Of a DNA stretch of 19,086 nucleotides, positions 14,938-19,086 are shown piece by piece. The notes beneath the pieces are model-generated. The model saw nothing but the letters and a program-made list of their open reading frames with translations, was not told the DNA's origin and searched no databases. Source of the DNA: Cyclobacteriaceae bacterium (GTDB lineage: Bacteria; Bacteroidota; Bacteroidia; Cytophagales; Cyclobacteriaceae); assembly GCA_025363495.1 (NCBI GenBank), contig JANYDR010000382.1, positions 1 through 19,086 on the forward strand, in the 5' to 3' direction. Within the stretch, counting starts at the first letter, position 1; each line of letters starts with the position of its first letter. Both the position numbers and the translations under genes were made by a program.

Positions 14938-16050
14938 CTAACCTATCTCAATCACCACATCATCCGTCAACGGATGCCCCACACACGTGAGCACATATCC
15001 CTCCGCGCGTTCTGATTGCGAGAGTCCCTCCTCTTCGTCCAGCTTTACTTTCCCCGAAAGGGCCTTGCCACGACAAGCAGTGCATAAACCGCTTTGACAT
15101 GAATAAGGTAAATCAATACCAGCATCCAGCGCTGTCTCAAGAATAGCGCGGTTAGGTTGTACCAGAATTTTATATTCCTGTCCATCGTAACGGATCGTTA
15201 CTTCATGGGCTTTGTTTTCAGATACAGCAGCTTCTTTCTTTTCTTCTTTGGCAATTGTACCCGTAACAAAGCTTTCTTTAAACACTTTATCCCTGGAAAT
15301 TTTATGCTCCTCAAGTATCGACTCTACATTCTTCATCATTCCCTCCGGTCCACACATAAGATACGTCGACTTGTCAATGCCCCAGTTCGGAATTCGTTCA
15401 AATAATTTTACAAGCATGTCGTGGTTCAGCAACCCCGAATATCCCTGCCAGTTCATTGGCGCCTCATCCAGCACATGAATTATATGAAGACGGCCTTCAT
15501 ATTTTGTCTCAAGACTTGAAAGCTCGTCTTTAAAAATAACACTCTCTATATTCCTGTTGCAATAAATAAGAGACACAATACTATCCGGTTCCTGCGTAAG
15601 CAAGCTTTTAATGATCGACATCATCGGAGTAATCCCACTGCCACCGGCAAACAATATCAGGTGACGTTTTTTTTCTTTGCTAAATTCGGTTGTGAACTGG
15701 CCCATGGGCTCCATCACTTTTACCGTGGCACCAGCTTTTAGATTGTCCGGCAGCCAGTTTGACATCAACCCATTATCAACACGCTTAACAGAAACCGCGA
15801 GGTGCTCATCCACAAATGGAGAAGAACAAAGGGAATAAGCTCGCCTTACTTCTTTACCCTGAATAGTTACGATCAGCGTAAGAAACTGACCTGATTTATA
15901 GGCAATCTTTGCCGATGAAGGTTGTTCGAATACAATGGATATAGCATCCTTCGTTTCCTGAACGATATTCTTCACTTTGAGGTCATAGTAACGCGGGCCG
16001 CTATGCGTCTCCTCTTTTTTTTCAGATTTTTTAAACAGGCTGAAGGCCAT
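14938..16050 (-). CDS. Flavin/NAD(P)H reductase with C-terminal 2Fe-2S ferredoxin domain (PaaE-like)
   Basis: The 370-residue protein has two modules. The first (about 20-255) is a ferredoxin-NADP+ reductase type with the flavin motif R70-A-Y-S73, the pyridine-nucleotide motif AGGSGITPMM (135-144) and CGPEGMM (233-239). The second (about 282-370) is a plant-type 2Fe-2S domain with Cys318, Cys323, Cys326 and Cys356. This is the layout of PaaE, the reductase of phenylacetyl-CoA epoxidase, and of related hydroxylase or desaturase reductases. It would pass electrons from NAD(P)H through flavin and the iron-sulphur centre to a partner oxygenase. No paaABCD or other oxygenase gene is next to it here, so the partner is unknown and the name paaE is not assigned. 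A charged, Lys/Glu-rich linker (268-280) joins the modules. Confidence 0.88.
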   Translation of the reverse strand: MAFSLFKKSEKKEETHSGPRYYDLKVKNIVQETKDAISIVFEQPSSAKIAYKSGQFLTLIVTIQGKEVRRAYSLCSSPFVDEHLAVSVKRVDNGLMSNWLPDNLKAGATVKVMEPMGQFTTEFSKEKKRHLILFAGGSGITPMMSIIKSLLTQEPDSIVSLIYCNRNIESVIFKDELSSLETKYEGRLHIIHVLDEAPMNWQGYSGLLNHDMLVKLFERIPNWGIDKSTYLMCGPEGMMKNVESILEEHKISRDKVFKESFVTGTIAKEEKKEAAVSENKAHEVTIRYDGQEYKILVQPNRAILETALDAGIDLPYSCQSGLCTACRGKALSGKVKLDEEEGLSQSERAEGYVLTCVGHPLTDDVVIEIG

Positions 16051-16094
16051 CGTATTACAAAGTTTAAATCGAAATCAGGCGTAAAGCTACGAGC

Positions 16095-16124
16095 CAAATC
16101 CTATTCCCTCAAACTTTGCGTCAA
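16095..16124 (-). promoter_or_regulatory. Candidate promoter for the PaaE-like reductase
   Basis: On the minus strand a TTG at 16124-16122 is followed after 18 bases by TAGGATTTG (16103-16095), close to the Bacteroidota pattern TTG-N19-TAnnTTTG but with one extra base in the -7 box. The predicted start would be about 40 bases before the ATG at 16050. The -33 part overlaps the stop codon of the upstream DUF5916 gene. Confidence 0.35.
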
Positions 16125-18406
16125 ATATTGAGCCAGTATGTAAATTTAAATACAAGAGAACGGCTCTTGCTGACAAGGTTTTCAGGTAAATAGTTTTCAG
16201 TATACACAACAAAAAAGTCGCTTGCTGGTTTATAGCGCCATTGAAACCGTGCGTTTAAATTGACATTATCAAGCAGCGTATTATATTGAACAAACGTAGT
16301 AAGGAAAATGTTACGCGTAAACGTGAGATCAAATCTCGGACTCACCACAAAAAGTTTTTCCTTCCCATAATTAGCAGGAAGCACCAGGTCATTATAATCA
16401 AACCTCACAGAAATGCTGCCATAAGGTTGATAGCGGAAATTTACCTCTCCATTAAAATTCAAATTATTGCCATTGTAAAATCCTCCCTTCGATGCCCCGA
16501 GAGTGTATTTGAGAAGTTTCCGCTGATCGGATTGATAATTAACTATCAACCGGTTCCAGTTATAACGTTCCCCCACTAGAAAATTAGTGAACTTCTCTTT
16601 ATCAATGGGACTAAAGTCATTAGTGAGTTGCTGAAAAGTGTACGAGTACGAAGCATTGAGAACGGAAGTGTTCAGAAAATTAAAAGAATAACCACCGATA
16701 GCTGACTTGTCTGTCATCACACCGCTTGGAATTACCGCCGCCACCAAATCCAGGGTAGGCTTCATGTTTACGAGGATGCTGTTCTTTGGATAGATGGTTC
16801 CATAAACACTACCGTAGATATTTACTACACCTGGATACACGCCTTTACTCGGCACATACCCCGCCTCTGCATTGTAATTTTTTTGAATAAAAGTGCTGCC
16901 TCCAAAGAAGGAGTAATTTCTTTTTGTATGCTGGATCGATCCGCCGCCGCTTGCATTACTGTTAGTACTAAACGAATCAAATGATTGACTATAGTACGAA
17001 CTCATGTACCAACTGTTGTCCTTGCTCCGTGTTTCAAGATCGACGGTAAGTACCCGATTGTAATCGTTTAATACCCGCGAAGAATCCGGACCATTGACTT
17101 TTTCCTTCCATAAGTCTTTGTTAAAGAACCGGGATGAATCTCCTGCTCCTATTCCGAGTGATTGTTTATTAACAAAAGAAAACTGGATGTTTGATTGTTT
17201 CCAGAAGTTACGCTGTATGGCGGCAACGGTAAAATTCTGACCAGGTAGCCCTAAGTTAAGCGCCTCTTTTGTCTGCATGTTTAATACACTGAGTCGCCAT
17301 TTTTTTGTGAGCGACCCGCTGAGTCGTGCACCGTATAGAATGGGAACCTTCTGAAGATTACCCGCCGTGTCGCGTGCAAGACCTACTCTTCTTGAAAAGA
17401 AGGGCCGCGCCTCGGGATAGCCCATTCGGTCAAACAAGTCACTGTTCTCCAGAAAAAATTGCCGTCGCTCCGGAAACTGAAATTCGAAACGCGTAAGGTT
17501 AATAACCTGCCGATCTACTTCTACCTGGGAGAAATCAGGATTGACCGTCAAGTCAAGATTGAGAGATTGCGTTACTCCTACCTTCGCATCAAATCCTGCC
17601 TGCAATTCATTTGAATTGGTAGTTGGAACAGTAGTCTTATCCGTTGCCGTTCCTCCGGCAACATAAGGAATCAATGAAATATTTGTGGTGTGATGCGGCG
17701 ATGGATCAATCCATTTCAACTTTCCGGAATAGGCAAAAGAAGCCGGTATAAATTGAATCGGTGTCGCAATCCAACTGGAAGTATGATTCCGCTTCAGATC
17801 GGAACGCAGAAATGTAATATTCCATTCAGATGCCCCTCCCTTGAACCTGAAACTCTTAAAAGGTATCATTAGCTCCGCCACCCATCGATCATCCGACTTG
17901 ATAACTTTAACATACCATTTATTATCCCACGTTGAGTTATAACTTCCATCTTCTGCTCCGGCACTTGATATAATTCCTTCGGATTGCACACCATAAGGTG
18001 TTGTCTGAAAATAAAATCCGTTGATACCATCATTATACGTGCCCATATAAACACCGATATTATCATTAGAACCATAGTCAAAATCTCTTCGGAGAGATTG
18101 AACAATGGCAGGGGTGTTGTCATCAAAACAAACAAATGATACATACAGGGCGTGATCGTCAAATGTCAGGCGGGCCTCCGTTTGAAATGGTGCAGCGGCA
18201 GTGTCAACAGGGTAATTAAGAAAGAAGTTGGTGGCAACATAAGCATCTTTCCAGTCCTGCTCGTCCAGCTTACCGTCCAATACCATTGGACCTTTTGCCT
18301 TTTGGATAGGTAATTCAGTTCCAGGTAAATTTTTCTTTTGGGAAAAAACCAATGAACTGCCAAAAACGAATAAAATGATACTTAATATCCTATAAAGTAG
18401 CCGCAT
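16121..18406 (-). CDS. DUF5916 outer-membrane protein with CBM9-like N-terminal domain
   Basis: The 761-residue protein has a Sec signal (residues 1-22, ending VFSQ). An N-terminal carbohydrate-binding-family-9-like beta-sandwich follows (about 30-240; PMVLDGKLDEQDWKDA at 40-55 and WVAELMIPFKSFRF). A DUF5916 region then runs to the end, including DFSQVEVDRQVINLTRFE and FPERRQFFLENSDLF. Alternating aromatic and polar strands in the last 350 residues, with a terminal aromatic pattern LVFKFTYWLNI, point to an outer-membrane beta-barrel. DUF5916 proteins are common in Bacteroidota; no activity is established, and sugar or peptide binding is inferred only from the CBM9-like fold. The gene is divergent from purB and 70 bases upstream of the reductase gene. 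Confidence 0.88.
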   Translation of the reverse strand: MRLLYRILSIILFVFGSSLVFSQKKNLPGTELPIQKAKGPMVLDGKLDEQDWKDAYVATNFFLNYPVDTAAAPFQTEARLTFDDHALYVSFVCFDDNTPAIVQSLRRDFDYGSNDNIGVYMGTYNDGINGFYFQTTPYGVQSEGIISSAGAEDGSYNSTWDNKWYVKVIKSDDRWVAELMIPFKSFRFKGGASEWNITFLRSDLKRNHTSSWIATPIQFIPASFAYSGKLKWIDPSPHHTTNISLIPYVAGGTATDKTTVPTTNSNELQAGFDAKVGVTQSLNLDLTVNPDFSQVEVDRQVINLTRFEFQFPERRQFFLENSDLFDRMGYPEARPFFSRRVGLARDTAGNLQKVPILYGARLSGSLTKKWRLSVLNMQTKEALNLGLPGQNFTVAAIQRNFWKQSNIQFSFVNKQSLGIGAGDSSRFFNKDLWKEKVNGPDSSRVLNDYNRVLTVDLETRSKDNSWYMSSYYSQSFDSFSTNSNASGGGSIQHTKRNYSFFGGSTFIQKNYNAEAGYVPSKGVYPGVVNIYGSVYGTIYPKNSILVNMKPTLDLVAAVIPSGVMTDKSAIGGYSFNFLNTSVLNASYSYTFQQLTNDFSPIDKEKFTNFLVGERYNWNRLIVNYQSDQRKLLKYTLGASKGGFYNGNNLNFNGEVNFRYQPYGSISVRFDYNDLVLPANYGKEKLFVVSPRFDLTFTRNIFLTTFVQYNTLLDNVNLNARFQWRYKPASDFFVVYTENYLPENLVSKSRSLVFKFTYWLNI

Positions 18407-18410
18407 TAAC

Positions 18411-18444
18411 GAGGTGTTGGTAGTTCCCTTTGTGAAGGGACCTC
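18411..18444 (-). promoter_or_regulatory. Leader hairpin directly upstream of the DUF5916 start codon
   Basis: TCCCTT (18425-18430) pairs with AAGGGA (18435-18440) around a 4-base loop. GAGGT (18411-18415) can pair with ACCTC (18440-18444) as an alternative outer stem. On the minus strand this hairpin lies immediately before the ATG at 18406 and next to the predicted transcription start. Confidence 0.4.
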
Positions 18445-18451
18445 AAAACTA
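18444..18451 (-). promoter_or_regulatory. Candidate -7 promoter box for the DUF5916 gene
   Basis: The minus strand reads TAGTTTTG at 18451-18444, an exact match to TAnnTTTG. A properly spaced -33 TTG is not seen (a TTA lies 22 bases upstream). The implied leader is about 30 bases long and would begin within the hairpin at 18411-18444. Confidence 0.4.
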
Positions 18452-18544
18452 ATTCTTTCGATTGTATTCTCCTTAACTTCAGGATGAGCGGAAACGTTAA
18501 TGATTCGTTAAAATGATTTATTTTAGCAGCTTAATAAGTATCCC

Positions 18545-19086
18545 GTGCAACTGAACTCCCTCACGGCCATCTCCCCTATTGACGGCCGTTATTTTCAATC
18601 TACTTCGTCACTATCATCCTATTTTTCGGAATATGCGTTGATGCGCTACAGAGTACGCACGGAAGTAGAATATTTTATCGCTTTATGTGAGTGGCCATTG
18701 CCTGAGTTAAAGGCCTTTCCAAAAGATAAATTTTCCCTGCTCCGTTCATTCTATCAGCAATTTGATGAGACAGCAGCGGAGAAAATAAAATCGACAGAGA
18801 AGATCACCAATCACGACGTAAAAGCCGTAGAATATTTTCTGAAAGAGAAATTTGATCAAAACGGACTTTCAGAGCACAAAGAGTTCATTCACTTCGGACT
18901 CACCTCACAAGACATTAACAATACCGCTACTCCTCTATTATTAAAAGAGTTTCTGGAGAATGAGTTTTTACCAAAGTTGAATGGTGTTGTAAAACGGATT
19001 GATGAACAGGCAAGTCAATGGAAAGATATTTCTATGCTTGCGCGAACACACGGACAACCGGCTTCCCCTACGCGGCTAGGGAAAGA
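18545..19086 (+). CDS. purB: Adenylosuccinate lyase, partial (C-terminus beyond right edge)
   Basis: The first 180 codons of purB are present. The enzyme removes fumarate from SAICAR and from adenylosuccinate in purine synthesis, acting as a cytosolic homotetramer of the fumarase/aspartase superfamily. The start TAISPIDGRY (7-16) is diagnostic of the family. FGLTSQDINN (117-126) and ARTHGQPASPT (166-176, with the catalytic-region His169) follow the usual order. The signature loop of the superfamily lies beyond the window. The GTG at 18545 is chosen because it gives an N-terminus (MQLNSLTAISP) that aligns with E. coli PurB (MELSSLTAVSP). An in-frame TAG at 18524 closes the frame upstream and there is no ATG in between. 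Confidence 0.95.
   Translation, partial: MQLNSLTAISPIDGRYFQSTSSLSSYFSEYALMRYRVRTEVEYFIALCEWPLPELKAFPKDKFSLLRSFYQQFDETAAEKIKSTEKITNHDVKAVEYFLKEKFDQNGLSEHKEFIHFGLTSQDINNTATPLLLKEFLENEFLPKLNGVVKRIDEQASQWKDISMLARTHGQPASPTRLGK

Noticed and set aside
14938..16050. Assignment as paaE of a phenylacetate operon
   Set aside because: Domain order matches but no paa genes are present in the neighbourhood, so only a PaaE-like call is supported.

Overview
The window looks like a chromosomal segment of a Bacteroidota bacterium, most likely of the Cytophagales type. The evidence is a DUF5916 outer-membrane protein, a secreted MG2/CarboxypepD_reg-type protein of the kind that usually carries a TonB plug, several Bacteroidota-style lipoproteins and membrane proteins, starts without clear Shine-Dalgarno sequences, and boxes resembling the Bacteroidota -7 element TAnnTTTG. 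No rRNA, tRNA, CRISPR array, insertion sequence or phage gene is visible. Genus-level placement is inference.

Layout. 1-2532 (minus): a lipoprotein with a zinc-peptidase-like HELGH motif, followed 12 bases downstream by a large envelope protein that runs off the left edge. 2962-3945 (minus): a secreted TPR protein. 4126-4839 (plus): a seven-helix membrane protein of unknown function. 4958-10790 (minus): the centre of the window, a six-gene lipid-modification cluster. In transcription order it is DUF1475 membrane protein, DUF1295 membrane reductase-like protein, a coclaurine-N-methyltransferase-like member of the cyclopropane synthase superfamily, a COG2907 FAD oxidoreductase, DUF1365, and a cyclopropane-fatty-acid-synthase-like methyltransferase. 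10850-14727 (plus): an SMP-30/gluconolactonase lipoprotein, a small CBU_0592-type membrane protein, a CDF metal exporter coupled to it, and a secreted class-C beta-lactamase-family serine hydrolase. 14938-16050 (minus): a PaaE-type flavin/2Fe-2S reductase. 16121-18406 (minus): the DUF5916 protein. 18545-19086 (plus): the start of adenylosuccinate lyase (purB), cut by the right edge.

How the genes fit together. The FAD protein, DUF1365, methyltransferase and DUF1295 set matches in content the genes next to sigK in Mycobacterium tuberculosis (Rv0446c to Rv0449c). The FAD oxidase plus CFA synthase pair is also fused into one polypeptide in plant cyclopropane synthases. The likely role is SAM-dependent methylation, followed by redox processing, of unsaturated acyl chains in membrane phospholipids. 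What is new here is a second, divergent methyltransferase and a DUF1475 protein in the same cluster. The product is not known from sequence.

A second theme is structural. Many gene boundaries carry elements built from a short word (about 6-10 bases) repeated directly and often again in inverted orientation. Each locus uses a different word, and the first copy often begins inside or just after a stop codon. They are annotated individually and discussed as a class in the findings.
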